A stretch of 64,000 bases of DNA from Limnoglobus roseus (GTDB lineage: Bacteria > Planctomycetota > Planctomycetia > Gemmatales > Gemmataceae): contig NZ_CP042425.1 in NCBI RefSeq assembly GCF_008254045.1, forward strand, positions 7,330,163-7,394,162, written 5' to 3'. Under the pieces are notes generated by a model. It saw only the letters and a program-made list of their open reading frames with translations. It ran no database searches and was not told the origin of the DNA. Of the stretch, positions 7,937-18,214 are shown in pieces. The position numbers and the translations under genes were made by a program. Positions within the stretch are counted from its first letter, which is position 1. The number at the start of each line of letters is the position of its first letter.

Positions 7937-9001
7937 TTATTCATCCGGGCTAACAGTATTCCCGTCGGCTCGTGCGGCAAGCCGGAACAGGGTCGAGACG
8001 CTCAGCGTGGACTTCAAACTGCGTACCGAACCGTCTCCCATCGAGACGTTCGCGACACCCGTGTGGAAGGCGTAGATTTCGCTTTGATTCCAGCAGTTCA
8101 CCGCACACGCTTGATTCGCCATTGCGGCGGTCGTGCTGCTCGTCGCCTTGCTGGGGGCCGTTCCCGCCGTGGCCGGTGGCAACGTCCCACTACAGGTGAT
8201 GTCAAATCCCGCGCCCGCCCAAGCCCCGTTCACGAACGTTGGTTGGTTACTGTACTTGGTGCCGTAAGCCCACCCGTCGGGCCGTCCCGCGTCTTCCGCC
8301 ACCATAATCGTGTTGCTCAGGCCGTCCGTCACCGCCAGCAGCGGAGTCCGCTGGGCGTTGACCAGAATCCCAATGACGGCATTGTTGTTCGCCGTGGTCC
8401 CGGTCCCCCCACCGGGGAAGGTCAAGCCGACCGCGACCCAAGCGGCAGGAACGCCATTGGCCCGGGTCGTGGCGAAATAATCGGTCGTGCGAGGACTCCA
8501 GCCGATACTGGCCAGGGTCGATGGGACCGCATGGTCGCCCGGAGCGGACGGACACTCGTATACCGGAATCCGGGTGCTGGACGCTGGTTGATTCTGTGCG
8601 TTGTCCCAATCCAGACGGAAGTTGTACCCCCCCGCCCCGGCAGTCAGGACGTTCGCTTGTTCGATGTACGGGAGCAAGATCGACAAAAAGCTGTGCTTCG
8701 CGTAGTCCGTCCCCAAGGCCCCCGACTGACCGGCTTTCAGAAAGTCCGAGAGGTACGAGTACGGGCCGCCGTTGGCGGGTTGAACACTGGCGGGCGGCAG
8801 CGATTGGTAGGTGCTTTCGTAGTTGTGACAGGCCAGGCCGATTTGTTTCAGATTGTTCGAACACTTCATCCGGGCCGCCGCCTCACGAACCTTTTGCACG
8901 GCCGGCAGCAGTAAACCGATCAGAACCGCGATAATCGCGATGACGACCAAGAGTTCGATCAAGGTAAACGCCCGCGCACGGGCCAGCCTCAAGCGAGTCA
9001 T
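7937..9001 (-). CDS. DUF1559 pseudopilin-like protein
   Basis: Protein of 354 residues of the large planctomycete DUF1559 family. The start [20 protein letters not shown] was chosen because GGAGAGAG lies just upstream. It has a type II/IV pseudopilin-like N terminus: a short basic leader, the [20 protein letters not shown] prepilin-cleavage and membrane helix, then [33 protein letters not shown]. The C terminus has the family ending with VSMGDGSVR. Role is not established; it is thought to be exported and inserted in the envelope. It is monocistronic, with a terminator behind it. Confidence 0.93.
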   Translation of the reverse strand: MTRLRLARARAFTLIELLVVIAIIAVLIGLLLPAVQKVREAAARMKCSNNLKQIGLACHNYESTYQSLPPASVQPANGGPYSYLSDFLKAGQSGALGTDYAKHSFLSILLPYIEQANVLTAGAGGYNFRLDWDNAQNQPASSTRIPVYECPSAPGDHAVPSTLASIGWSPRTTDYFATTRANGVPAAWVAVGLTFPGGGTGTTANNNAVIGILVNAQRTPLLAVTDGLSNTIMVAEDAGRPDGWAYGTKYSNQPTFVNGAWAGAGFDITCSGTLPPATAGTAPSKATSSTTAAMANQACAVNCWNQSEIYAFHTGVANVSMGDGSVRSLKSTLSVSTLFRLAARADGNTVSPDE

Positions 9002-9199
9002 ACTCTCTCCAAAGAAATGATCTGTTGATGAAGGCAATGAAAGACCATCGGCATTCTCACGCCGAGAGTCAGCAATCATCAAATCAGGGAAATTGGAAGA
9101 GGATTGGTAGTTACTGTAAGCGTTGCGTGAAGACGCGGCAAACAATCCGTGCCAAAAGATGAAATTCGTCGGCCGAAGGAGTTGGAACAACCCTTTTCT

Positions 9200-9706
9200 T
9201 CAACAGGCCAAATCGTCCTCGTTGAAGAGTGTGAAGCCCTGATTTTGCAGCGTGTTTGCAGCGTTTTCCAGATTATCGACGTGGATAGCCAGGGCCGTGC
9301 TCCCCATCGGGCCGACGCCGATGAGCAGTGGGTAGGCGTAATGGATGTTGATTTCACCGCCGAGAAGGGCCTTCGTGATCGTCAGCAGAGGGCGGTTGTC
9401 GTCCGGCAGTTTCACCACGATCAGGTCGCTCTCCGTGAACGGGAACTTCCCGCTCGTGAGCAGTTCATACGCACGTTCGTAGTTGCTGGGCAGCAGGCGA
9501 ATGATGGCACAGTCGGCCGTTTCCACGACGTTGAGCGACACGACCTGAACGTCGGTCGATTCGAACTGCTTGACGAGTTTGAGGAGCGCCCCCATGCGGT
9601 TGGCGAGGAAGATGTTAAACTGTCGCACACTCGGCCAATCGCGCCCGTGGGCCGTCGCGAACCCGGTCCCCAGGTGGCCGTTCTCGTCGTCGTCGTTCAG
9701 AAGCAT
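9200..9706 (-). CDS. ACT-domain amino-acid-binding protein
   Basis: Protein of 168 residues containing what look like two ACT-type folds (about residues 28-95 and 100-160) and no catalytic domain. The phrases FNIFLANRMGALLKLVKQFE, VVSLNVVETADCAIIRLL and ALAIHVDNLENAANTLQNQGF fit the beta-alpha-beta pattern. It is probably a cytoplasmic amino-acid sensor or regulator. The N-terminal 25 residues are unlike the rest. No enzyme partner is adjacent. Confidence 0.8.
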   Translation of the reverse strand: MLLNDDDENGHLGTGFATAHGRDWPSVRQFNIFLANRMGALLKLVKQFESTDVQVVSLNVVETADCAIIRLLPSNYERAYELLTSGKFPFTESDLIVVKLPDDNRPLLTITKALLGGEINIHYAYPLLIGVGPMGSTALAIHVDNLENAANTLQNQGFTLFNEDDLAC

Positions 9707-9856
9707 CCCGTTCCCTCGGATGGAGTTGAGGTCACTCTAACCGATTTTCGGTCGGATGCAAAGAACTGTTCCCGATCCGTCACACCGGGGTAGGCGTCGC
9801 GGAAGTGGGCGGGAACGGTACTCACTTCGGCGATGCAAACACCTGGCGGCCGTCGC

Positions 9857-12800
9857 TCACCCGACGTATACGCCGCCGCCGAACGTGATGCTGGAGTCGA
9901 TCGTGTTGAAGTCCTTGCTCGCCGGCGGGGTGCCGTCGGGGGTGATGTCCTTGCCGAGGTACACGACGATCCGGTCGCCATTGCTCGACCCGGCACCGGC
10001 GATCAGGTCAGCCCGAGTGTCTCCGTCCAGGTTGGCGGTCGTCACCCGGACGGCGGTGCGGGCGTCCGGGTCGCCGGCGAAGAAGTTCGCCAGCACGATC
10101 TGGGTGCCGGTTTCCAGGAGATCCTTGGCGGAGATCGCGAACACCCGCGGGGCTCCACCCGGCCCGCCGCCCGCGATGATGTCGGCGTACCCGTCCCCGT
10201 TGAGATCCCCGCCAGCGATGTACACGCCGTTGCGGAGCGTGTTCTCGAACACGAAGAAGTCGTTAAAGAGGTGGGTAATCGACCCCGAGATGAGGGCCGC
10301 CCCGTCGAACACGGCGACCCGGGGTCCGCCGCCGATCCCGGCCGCGACGAGCATGTCTGGGGTGCCGTCCGCGTCCACGTCGGCCAGAGACACTCGGCAT
10401 CCGCCGCGGAAATCCGGGTCTTCGATGCCGTAGAAACTGACCACCACTCGCCGGGACACTACGTCGATCACCACCACCCGTGGACCGCCGCCAACGTCCG
10501 GGCTAACGACCAGTTCGGCCCGGCCGTCGCCGTTCAGGTCGGCCGCTTCGACGAAGAGGCCCCCCGTGAACTTATCCTCGAACGGGCTGCCCTGGTAAAG
10601 CAACGATCCCGTCGCCCCGTCGTACACCTTGACCACCCCACTCATCCCAGGGCCGTTCGCCGCGATCAGGTCCGGCATCCCGTCCCCGTTCACATCCCCG
10701 ACCGCGACACGCACCCCGCCGGTCGCCCCCGGGAACGCCTCGACGGTCAGCCGCCGGGTCCCGTTCGGGTTGTACAGTACCGCGACCCCGCCGCCGCCCT
10801 CCGACCCGGCCGCGTACGCCTTCGGCAGGGCCGGATCGGTCAGCGCGATCGTCACCGAGAAGTTCTTGGAGAGCGGCGTGTCGGCCGCGTTGCTCACTCT
10901 CACCGTGAGTGTCACCCGCCGGGGCGAGCGACGGAGGGCGGCGGCGTCCGCCACCGTGAGTTGGCCGGTGTTCTTGTCGAGGGCGAAGATGCCCGCGTCG
11001 TCGCCGTCCGTGATGAAGTACGTCAGCGGGCCGCCGGCCGGCGTCGTCGCTTGCACCGTCCCGACGACGGTCGCGAGCGGGGCGTTGCCGGCGAGGGAGA
11101 ACGATTGAGCGTCCGGTCCGGTCGGCCCGGTCGGGTCCGCGAAGATCGTCGGCACGTCGGTCGCCGACGACGAGTTCCCGACCCCGTCCGTCGCGGTCAC
11201 GACGAAGTTGTTCGCCGCGTTCGGCGTCAACCCGACGTCGAGTGCGAACGTGGTGGCCCCGCCGGTCAGTTGAAAGCTCGCGAGGGGCGTAGCCGGGGTG
11301 TCGGCAACCCCGTCGTTATTCGCGTCGACGAACACCTTGATCAGAGCGTTCACCTCGGCCGTGCCCCGGATGGTGAACACGTTGTTGGTGACCGTAACAG
11401 AGGCCCGGGGGGCCGTGAGAGTCGGCCCGAGCGGCGGGGTTGAGTCCTCGCTGATCGACGGCACGTCCACGGGGGCCGACTCGTTGCCGAGCGAGTCCGC
11501 GGCCGTCACCAGGAAGTTGTTCACCACGTCCTGCGTGAGCGGGACGGCGATGCTGTACGCCGTCCCGCCGCCGGACAGTTGCAGTTGGCCGACGACCGCG
11601 TCTCCGCCGTCGATGACGCCGTTATTGTCCCGATCCTGGTACACCCGTACCAGAGCGTTCGGCTCGGCCGTGCCGGTGACCGCAAAGGTGTCCGCGTTAA
11701 CGGTCAGCGTGGCCGCCGGGGCCGTGACGGTGGTCCCGGCCGGGGCGGCCGAATCCTCGGTAATGGTCGGCACGTCCACCGGGAACGACTCGTTCTTCAC
11801 GGCGTCGGTCGCGGTCGCCACGAACGTGTTCGCCGCGTTCTGGTTGAGAGGGACGCTGAGGGAGAACACCGAGGCCCCGCCGATCAACTGGACCTGGGCG
11901 ACCACCTGTTCCCCGGTATCGACGGCGTTATTGTCGTTGGTGTCCCGGTACACTCGGACCAGGGCGTTCGGCTCGGCCGTGCCGGTGAGGGTAAAGATCG
12001 CGGCGTGGACCGAAGTGGGTGCCGTCGGGTTCGTGACGGTCAGCCCGGTTGGGGCCGCGGAGTCCTCGGTTAAGGTGGGAACGTCCGCCGGGGCCGACTC
12101 GTTCCCGGCCACGTCGGTCGCGGTGACCAGGAAGTTGTTCGCCGCGTCCTGGGCCAGCGCGACCGGGATGAGGTACGCCGTCGTCCCGGCGACCAACAGT
12201 TGGCTGCCGAAAACGGTGTCTTCGGGGTCGATCACGTTATTGTTGTTGACGTCGCGGTACACCTTCACCAGCGCGTTCGCCTCGGCCGTGCCGGCAATCG
12301 AGAAGTTGTCGGCGTTGAGCGTCGTGGCCGCCGTCGGGGCGGTCACGGCGGGAGCCGCCGGGGCAATCGCGTCCTGGGTGATGGTCGACACGTCGGCGGG
12401 AGTCGACTCGTTCCCGGCGACATCGAGGGCCGTGACCAGGAAGTTGTTCGCGGCGTTTAAATCGAGCGACACGGACACACTGAACGCGGTGGTGCCGGCC
12501 GGCAGTTGCATGATCGTGAAGGTTTCGCCGGCATCGATCTGGTTGTTGTTGTTGGCGTCCTTGTACACCCGGATCAAGGTCCCCGCCTCGGCCGTGCCGG
12601 TGACGATGAATGTAGTGCCACGGGTCGTGAACGGGCCGGTCGGGGCACTCACCGCGGGTGCGCCCGGTGCGATCGAGTCTTCTGTGATCGTCGGCACGTC
12701 GGCGGGGACGGACTCGTTCCCGGCCACGTCCGTCGCGGTGACGAGGAAATTGTTCGCGGTGTTTTGCATCAGCGTCGCCGCCAGGCTGAACGCGGCCATC

Positions 12801-15800
12801 CCGGCGAGCAGTTGCTGCTGGATGACGACGGCGTCTTCCGGATCGATGACGTTGTTGTTGTTGACGTCCTTGTACACCTTCACCAGTGCGCCCGGTTCGA
12901 CCGTGCCGGTGACAGTAAACGAGGGGGCGTGGAGCGTGACCGCGGCGGGCGGAGCGGTCACGACCGGGACGACCGGGGCCTTCGAGTCCTCGGTGATGGT
13001 CGGCACGTCCGCAGGGATCGACTCGTTCCCGGCCGCGTCCGCCGCCGTCACCAGGAAGTTGTTCCCGGCGTCCTGCGTCAGCGTCACCGAGAAGGAGTAC
13101 GTCGTCCCGCCGCCGACCAACTGTTTGGTGTCGAGAACCTTCTCGCCGGCGTCAATCGTGTTGTTGCCGTTGGTGTCCTGGTACACCCGCACCAAGGAGT
13201 TCGCCTCAGCCGTTCCCGAGATGGTGTACGTTGCCGCGTTGATTGTCACGAGGCCCGCCGGAATGGTGACGGTCGGCGTCGCGGGGGGCAGCGAATCCTG
13301 GGTGATGGTCGGCACGTCGGCCGGGGCAGACTCGTTCCCGGCCGCGTCCACGGCCGTCACCAGGAAGTTATTCGGGGAATTCTGGACGACGAGCGATACG
13401 AGGAGGGTGAAGCCCGTCACCCCCATGCCCAGTGGCGTCGAGGTCACGATTTCGCCGGGGTCGATGAGGTTGTTGTTGTTGGCGTCGTTGTACAACCGGA
13501 TCAGGGAACCCGGCTCGGCCGTGCCGGTGACGGTGTACGTGGCGATGCGGGTCGAAACCGCCATGATCGGGGCGGTAATCGTGGGAGCGACCGGCGCGAC
13601 CGAGTCCTCGGTGACGGTCGGCACGTCGGTCGGGCCGGACTCGTTCCCGGCGGCGTCAGTCGCCGTCACCAGGAAGTTGTTCGCGGTGTTCTGAAGGAGT
13701 GGGGCTGACAGGCTGTACGAAGAGTTTCCGCCGGTCAGTTGGAACGACATGACGGCCAGTTCGCCGGGGTCGATCATGTTGTTGTTGTTGGTGTCCCGGT
13801 AGACCCGGATGAGGGCGTTCGCCTCGGCCGCCCCCGCGATCGTGACCCCGTCGGCGTTCACCGAGGTGGGAGCCGCCGGCAGGGTCACGCCGGGGGCCGA
13901 GGGGGCGATCGAGTCGGCGGTGATGGTCGGCACGTCCACCGGGCCGGACTCGTTCCCGGCGGCGTCTGCTGCCGTCACCAGGAAGTTGTTCGCCGAGTTC
14001 GGGAAGAGCGGGACCGAGATGACGTACGTCGTCGCGCCGCCGGACAACGGCATCGAGTTGACGGCCATGTCACCGGCGTCGATCATGTTGTTGTTGTTCA
14101 CGTCCCGGTACACCCGGACCAGGGCGTTCGCCTCGGCGGTCCCGGTGATCGTGACGTTCGGCGCGTTCACCGTCGCCGCCACGGACGGCAAGGTGACGGT
14201 GGGGTTCACCGGCGCAATCGAGTCTTGCGTGATCGTCGGCACGTCCGACGGGCCAGACTCGTTGCCGGCCGCGTCGGTCGCCGTCACCAGGAAGTTGTTC
14301 GCCGCGTTCAGCGTCAGCATGGTCGGCACGGTAAACGTCGTCGTCCCGTCGGGCAGTTGCATCGACGACACCTGCGTGTCGCCGGGGTCGATGGCCCCGT
14401 TGTTGTTGACATCCTTGTACACCTTCACCAAGGCCCCCGCCTCGGCCTGCCCGACGATACTGAACATGGGGTTGCCAACCGTCATCGGCGCTCCCGGCAT
14501 GGTCACGGCCGGGGCCCCGGGGGCGATCCCATCTTGGGTGATCGTCGGCACGTCGGCGGGGACCGAGACGTTCATCGCGGCGTCGGTCGCGTTCACCAGG
14601 AAGTTGTTCGCGGCGTTCATGTCGAGCCCCACGTTGAAGGTGTAGGCCGTCCCGCCGCCCATCAACTGCATCTGCATGAGGAACGTGTCGCCGGCGTCGA
14701 TCGTGTTGTTGTTGGTGGTGTCCTTGTAGACCTTCACGAGCGCGTTCGCCTCGGCCGTCCCGGTGATGGCGAAGGTGACTAACTTGGTCGTCATCGGGGC
14801 GGCCGGGGTGGTCACGAGGGGACCGGCCGGGGGCAGCCAGTCCTGGGTAATCGTCGGCACCTTGGCCGGGGCCGACTCGTTGCCGACGGTGTCGGTCGCG
14901 GTCACGAGGAAGTCGTTTGTGGTATTCAAGTTGAGCGGGACCATGATGCTGAACGTGGTCTCACCGCCCATCAAGGTCTGCTGCTTGACCGGGTTTGTCT
15001 CACCCGCGTCGACGATGCCGTTGCCGTTGGCGTCGCGGTAAATCTTCACCGTGGCCCCGACCTCGGACGTCCCGGTAACCGTGACCGACATGCTCGAGAT
15101 CGTCATCGGGGCGTTCGGGGCGGTGACGCTGACGGTCGGGGGGATCGAGTCCTGAGTGATCGTCGGCACGTCCGTCACGGAGGACAGGTTCCCGGCGAGG
15201 TCGACGGCCGTGACGAGGAAGTTGTTCGCCGCGTTCATCGTCAAGATGGTCGGAATGCTGAAGAGCGTCGTGCCGGCGGGCAGTTGCAGAGATGAAACTT
15301 GCACGTCCGGGCCGTCGATGAGGTTGTTGTTGTTCGCGTCCGTGTACACCTTCACCAGAGCGCCGGCCTCGGTCGCCCCCGTGATCGTGAACTTGGACGT
15401 CGAGACCGTCGTCGCCGCACTCGGGTCGGTGATGGTGACCGTCGGCGGGGTCGAGTCCTGGGTGATCGTCGGCACGGCCGCCGGGGCCGACTCGTTCCCC
15501 ACGGCGTCGCTTGCCGTGACCAGGAAATTGTTCGCCGCGCTCGCGTTGAGCGACACCGTGCGGTTGAAGGTCGTCGTCCCGGCGGGCAATTGAATTTTAT
15601 CGACCGGGTTCGCCTCGCCCGGATCGACGATGCCGTTGCCGTTGGCGTCGCGGAAAATCTGCACCAGGGACCCCGCATCGGCCGTGCCCGCAATCGCGAA
15701 CGTCTTGTTCGGCGTCGACAGCGCCGCCGCCGGGGCGGTGATGGTGACCATCGGCGGGGACGAGTCTTGCGTGATGGTCGGCACGTCCACCGGGTTCGAT

Positions 15801-17047
15801 TCGGCCGTCCCGGTCACCTGGGCGGTGACGAGGAAGTTGTTGTCGGCGTTCGGGGTGAGGGTGACCCCGGTGACGCTGTACGACGTCTGGCCGCCGGAGA
15901 GGGTCGCGGTGCCGACGACCGAATCCGCACCGTCGATCATGTTGTTGTTGTTGGCGTCGGTGTACACGCTAACCGTACTCCCCGCGGTGGCGGACCCGGT
16001 GATGGTCAAGGTGGTGTCCTTGACCGTCATGGGACTCGAAGGCGTACTCACGCTCGGGCTTGCGGTTCCGATCGAGACGGCGGTCGTGGACATGAGTTGC
16101 AGGGACGTTTCCCCCGGAAGGCCACCGTACTCGACGAGGTATCCAGTCAGAGGAACAACCCCGAGGTCGTTCCACTGGCCGTTACCCAGGAGCGACGCAT
16201 AGTTCTCGTTACCCCCAGAGTTGTCCGGCTGATTGGGACCCCAGTTGCTGTACTGTCCGCCCACGGCTTTTCCGCCGGCGCCTGGTGCGGCCCCCTGCCA
16301 GAACTGGAGCCCGCCACCGGGCTGCAACCCTTCCGGACCGGTCACCCACCGCCACGCCCCTTCAGAGGCCGCGTCACTGCCCCCGATCCAAGCGCTGATC
16401 CCCCCGGCGATGGTCGCGGCGAACGTCTGCTCGCCGGCCGAGGTCAAGGTCGCCAGGTACCCCTGGCGGCCGTACCGATTCCGGGCGGCCGCGGCGACTC
16501 GGGCTTGGTCCCAGTTCGGGTTAGAGGGCGTGGACAGGAATTCGTACAGGTGGCCGTCGTTCACGTTGCCGGTGGCCGTATAGAAATTGGGGGGCGTGAT
16601 GGAGAATGTGACCGACCGCGAACCGGTACCGGCGGCGGACACCTGAAGTTGAACCGAACGGAGGACCGTCTGATAGTTCGCGGCCGACGACGATCCGGTC
16701 AAGGTGAGTGTACCCGTGGCCGAACTGTAGCTCCCAGCAATGCCGCTTGGACTCGTGAACAGGAGTTGGTCACCGGACGTGAGGCCGGCCGGAGCAATCT
16801 GCACAGTCGCGGAGGTCAGGCCCAAATTACCGCTGTCCGAAATGGTCAAGTTTGGGTCAACGGCGATGGCCGCCCCGCCGAACGTGTAAGAGCGTGAGGG
16901 GACGCTCCCGGTCAAGACGGGCGCATTGTCGGGCGTGATCCGCTCGTCGAGCCGTTCGAAACGGAGGGCGGGCGAGCGGCGGGCGGGCGTGGTGATCGTC
17001 CGAGTCTTCTGTCCGAAAATGCCACGAACCCAGTTATTGAACATCAT
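9857..17047 (-). CDS. Giant secreted Ig-repeat/FG-GAP surface protein
   Basis: Protein of 2,396 residues. The N terminus has the planctomycete export motif type (RRSPALRFERLDERITPDN, residues 24-42). Then come a cadherin-like segment (about 43-165) and a C-type-lectin-like domain (about 165-310; YSNWGPNQPDNSGG, NGQWNDL). Sixteen Ig-like repeats of about 103 residues follow (about 330-1970), each with an EF-hand-like D-x-N-N-N-x-x-I-D-x-G-D/E loop, then a cadherin-like domain (about 1985-2085). Five FG-GAP/VCBS units (for example VAVGDVNGDGMPDLIAANG) end the protein. It is probably a calcium-dependent adhesin or surface-layer protein. Two adjacent ATGs make the exact start uncertain by one codon. 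Confidence 0.92.
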   Translation of the reverse strand: MMFNNWVRGIFGQKTRTITTPARRSPALRFERLDERITPDNAPVLTGSVPSRSYTFGGAAIAVDPNLTISDSGNLGLTSATVQIAPAGLTSGDQLLFTSPSGIAGSYSSATGTLTLTGSSSAANYQTVLRSVQLQVSAAGTGSRSVTFSITPPNFYTATGNVNDGHLYEFLSTPSNPNWDQARVAAAARNRYGRQGYLATLTSAGEQTFAATIAGGISAWIGGSDAASEGAWRWVTGPEGLQPGGGLQFWQGAAPGAGGKAVGGQYSNWGPNQPDNSGGNENYASLLGNGQWNDLGVVPLTGYLVEYGGLPGETSLQLMSTTAVSIGTASPSVSTPSSPMTVKDTTLTITGSATAGSTVSVYTDANNNNMIDGADSVVGTATLSGGQTSYSVTGVTLTPNADNNFLVTAQVTGTAESNPVDVPTITQDSSPPMVTITAPAAALSTPNKTFAIAGTADAGSLVQIFRDANGNGIVDPGEANPVDKIQLPAGTTTFNRTVSLNASAANNFLVTASDAVGNESAPAAVPTITQDSTPPTVTITDPSAATTVSTSKFTITGATEAGALVKVYTDANNNNLIDGPDVQVSSLQLPAGTTLFSIPTILTMNAANNFLVTAVDLAGNLSSVTDVPTITQDSIPPTVSVTAPNAPMTISSMSVTVTGTSEVGATVKIYRDANGNGIVDAGETNPVKQQTLMGGETTFSIMVPLNLNTTNDFLVTATDTVGNESAPAKVPTITQDWLPPAGPLVTTPAAPMTTKLVTFAITGTAEANALVKVYKDTTNNNTIDAGDTFLMQMQLMGGGTAYTFNVGLDMNAANNFLVNATDAAMNVSVPADVPTITQDGIAPGAPAVTMPGAPMTVGNPMFSIVGQAEAGALVKVYKDVNNNGAIDPGDTQVSSMQLPDGTTTFTVPTMLTLNAANNFLVTATDAAGNESGPSDVPTITQDSIAPVNPTVTLPSVAATVNAPNVTITGTAEANALVRVYRDVNNNNMIDAGDMAVNSMPLSGGATTYVISVPLFPNSANNFLVTAADAAGNESGPVDVPTITADSIAPSAPGVTLPAAPTSVNADGVTIAGAAEANALIRVYRDTNNNNMIDPGELAVMSFQLTGGNSSYSLSAPLLQNTANNFLVTATDAAGNESGPTDVPTVTEDSVAPVAPTITAPIMAVSTRIATYTVTGTAEPGSLIRLYNDANNNNLIDPGEIVTSTPLGMGVTGFTLLVSLVVQNSPNNFLVTAVDAAGNESAPADVPTITQDSLPPATPTVTIPAGLVTINAATYTISGTAEANSLVRVYQDTNGNNTIDAGEKVLDTKQLVGGGTTYSFSVTLTQDAGNNFLVTAADAAGNESIPADVPTITEDSKAPVVPVVTAPPAAVTLHAPSFTVTGTVEPGALVKVYKDVNNNNVIDPEDAVVIQQQLLAGMAAFSLAATLMQNTANNFLVTATDVAGNESVPADVPTITEDSIAPGAPAVSAPTGPFTTRGTTFIVTGTAEAGTLIRVYKDANNNNQIDAGETFTIMQLPAGTTAFSVSVSLDLNAANNFLVTALDVAGNESTPADVSTITQDAIAPAAPAVTAPTAATTLNADNFSIAGTAEANALVKVYRDVNNNNVIDPEDTVFGSQLLVAGTTAYLIPVALAQDAANNFLVTATDVAGNESAPADVPTLTEDSAAPTGLTVTNPTAPTSVHAAIFTLTGTAEPNALVRVYRDTNDNNAVDTGEQVVAQVQLIGGASVFSLSVPLNQNAANTFVATATDAVKNESFPVDVPTITEDSAAPAGTTVTAPAATLTVNADTFAVTGTAEPNALVRVYQDRDNNGVIDGGDAVVGQLQLSGGGTAYSIAVPLTQDVVNNFLVTAADSLGNESAPVDVPSISEDSTPPLGPTLTAPRASVTVTNNVFTIRGTAEVNALIKVFVDANNDGVADTPATPLASFQLTGGATTFALDVGLTPNAANNFVVTATDGVGNSSSATDVPTIFADPTGPTGPDAQSFSLAGNAPLATVVGTVQATTPAGGPLTYFITDGDDAGIFALDKNTGQLTVADAAALRRSPRRVTLTVRVSNAADTPLSKNFSVTIALTDPALPKAYAAGSEGGGGVAVLYNPNGTRRLTVEAFPGATGGVRVAVGDVNGDGMPDLIAANGPGMSGVVKVYDGATGSLLYQGSPFEDKFTGGLFVEAADLNGDGRAELVVSPDVGGGPRVVVIDVVSRRVVVSFYGIEDPDFRGGCRVSLADVDADGTPDMLVAAGIGGGPRVAVFDGAALISGSITHLFNDFFVFENTLRNGVYIAGGDLNGDGYADIIAGGGPGGAPRVFAISAKDLLETGTQIVLANFFAGDPDARTAVRVTTANLDGDTRADLIAGAGSSNGDRIVVYLGKDITPDGTPPASKDFNTIDSSITFGGGVYVG
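11130..16060 (-). repeat. Sixteen tandem ~308-bp repeats inside the giant gene
   Basis: Each unit encodes GTAEANALVRVYRD-like strands, an N-N-N-x-x-I-D loop, an ANNFLVTA strand and an E/Q-D-S-x-x-P junction. The loop is written by GTTGTTGTTG-type triplet runs on the plus strand. Units differ by many substitutions, so the array is not newly amplified, but it may still promote recombination or assembly errors. Confidence 0.9.
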
Positions 17048-17298
17048 GGTGGGGACGTCCAGGCGGTGCCACGGGGCGTGAGAGTGCGTGATCTTACGAC
17101 GGGGTTTGAACCGGCGAAGATTGTACCAGGGTCCAAAGATTCGGACGCTACCGGTTCAACGGCTCGACGCTCTCGGTCAAATCAGATTATCTTCGGAGGG
17201 GTTTGTCCCGCCAGGGAATCCGACGGCATCCACCCCGCCTACCAGCTTACCCGGCCGACCGAACCGCTACACGTGGGCGATTCGGAACGGTCGGATCG

Positions 17299-18126
17299 TC
17301 ATTTCCCGTGTTCGGGGGCGTGCGCGTTTGGCCCGTGTTCGGGCGCCTTTGTGGGATGATCGGCCGCCGCCGGAACTGCCGGATGGTCGGCCGGCGGATG
17401 GCCACCCGCCGCCGGGGCCGCATGGCCGCCCGCCCCTGGGGCCGCATGGCCACCCGCCGCATGGTTTTCCATCATGTAGGCCGACGCGGCCAACGCGAGT
17501 GAAACGACCGTCGCGGTCATGCCGAAGTACCAGTACCCCCGCCGCTTCGTGAGCAGTGCGAGCGAACAAACGACAAGCCCGATTTCTGCCGACAGGTGTG
17601 CGATGTCGAGTCGGTCCGCTTGGTGGTGGTTGTGAACGGCGTCGTCCCGCAACTCGTCCGCTTCTCCGAGGAGACGAACCGCTTCCGCCTCCTTCGCCTT
17701 GCCCTTCTTGTTGATCTCGGCGAGTTCGTCGTCCTGCTTCTTTCGCTCGCCGGGATCGGTCACTTCGAGCAGCTTCTTCTTCCAACTGTCAATGACCTGC
17801 CGCGCGTGGGGGTCTTTGTTGTCCGCCGGGAACTGGGCGACTTGAACGACGGCCGCCTCGTACTGCAACGTCCGGTTCTTCTTCGATTGAAACCACGCGA
17901 ACAGGTTACTCTTCTCCACGTCCGCGGCGGCCGCCTCGGTGCGGAGACGGTTCGCCTCGCCGACGATCCGCAGCACGTCGTTGTGCTTCCGGTGGCCGAG
18001 GGTGGCCACGCCGGCCAGGCAGGCGGCGATGATCGCCATGCTCACGGCCACCCGGCGGTCGAACGGGTCGTGGGCGGCGTGCTGGGCGTGGTGGGAGTGC
18101 TCCAAATGTTCGTGCGTGCTGGCCAT
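17299..18126 (-). CDS. DUF4337-family membrane protein
   Basis: Protein of 275 residues. It has a His-rich cytoplasmic start, a first membrane helix at about residues 27-46 (VAVSMAIIAACLAGVATLG) and a long charged helical middle (about 50-170). A pair of hydrophobic segments follows at about 180-220, then a tail with repeated GGHAAP/ADHP units rich in His, Ala and Pro. This is the DUF4337 layout, whose function is unknown. The 88-base gap to the upstream kinase gene allows an operon with it. Confidence 0.85.
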   Translation of the reverse strand: MASTHEHLEHSHHAQHAAHDPFDRRVAVSMAIIAACLAGVATLGHRKHNDVLRIVGEANRLRTEAAAADVEKSNLFAWFQSKKNRTLQYEAAVVQVAQFPADNKDPHARQVIDSWKKKLLEVTDPGERKKQDDELAEINKKGKAKEAEAVRLLGEADELRDDAVHNHHQADRLDIAHLSAEIGLVVCSLALLTKRRGYWYFGMTATVVSLALAASAYMMENHAAGGHAAPGAGGHAAPAAGGHPPADHPAVPAAADHPTKAPEHGPNAHAPEHGK

Positions 18127-18214
18127 GTGTACTCCGGGACAGGGCAGAGAAGCGGTGTCGGTTATACGATCGGTACAAGGAACTGGTCAGATGCAAGGCA
18201 CGGTGTGAACCGCA

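Noticed and set aside
9833-15041. Several long plus-strand frames opposite the giant surface protein gene.
   Set aside because: They are regular because the repeats on the other strand are regular; their text is repetitive Arg/Gly/Val/His without any fold signature.
11130-16060. Regularly spaced repeats that could suggest a CRISPR or tandem satellite.
   Set aside because: The ~308-bp periodicity is explained by in-frame Ig-like protein repeats; no short identical repeats with unique spacers exist.
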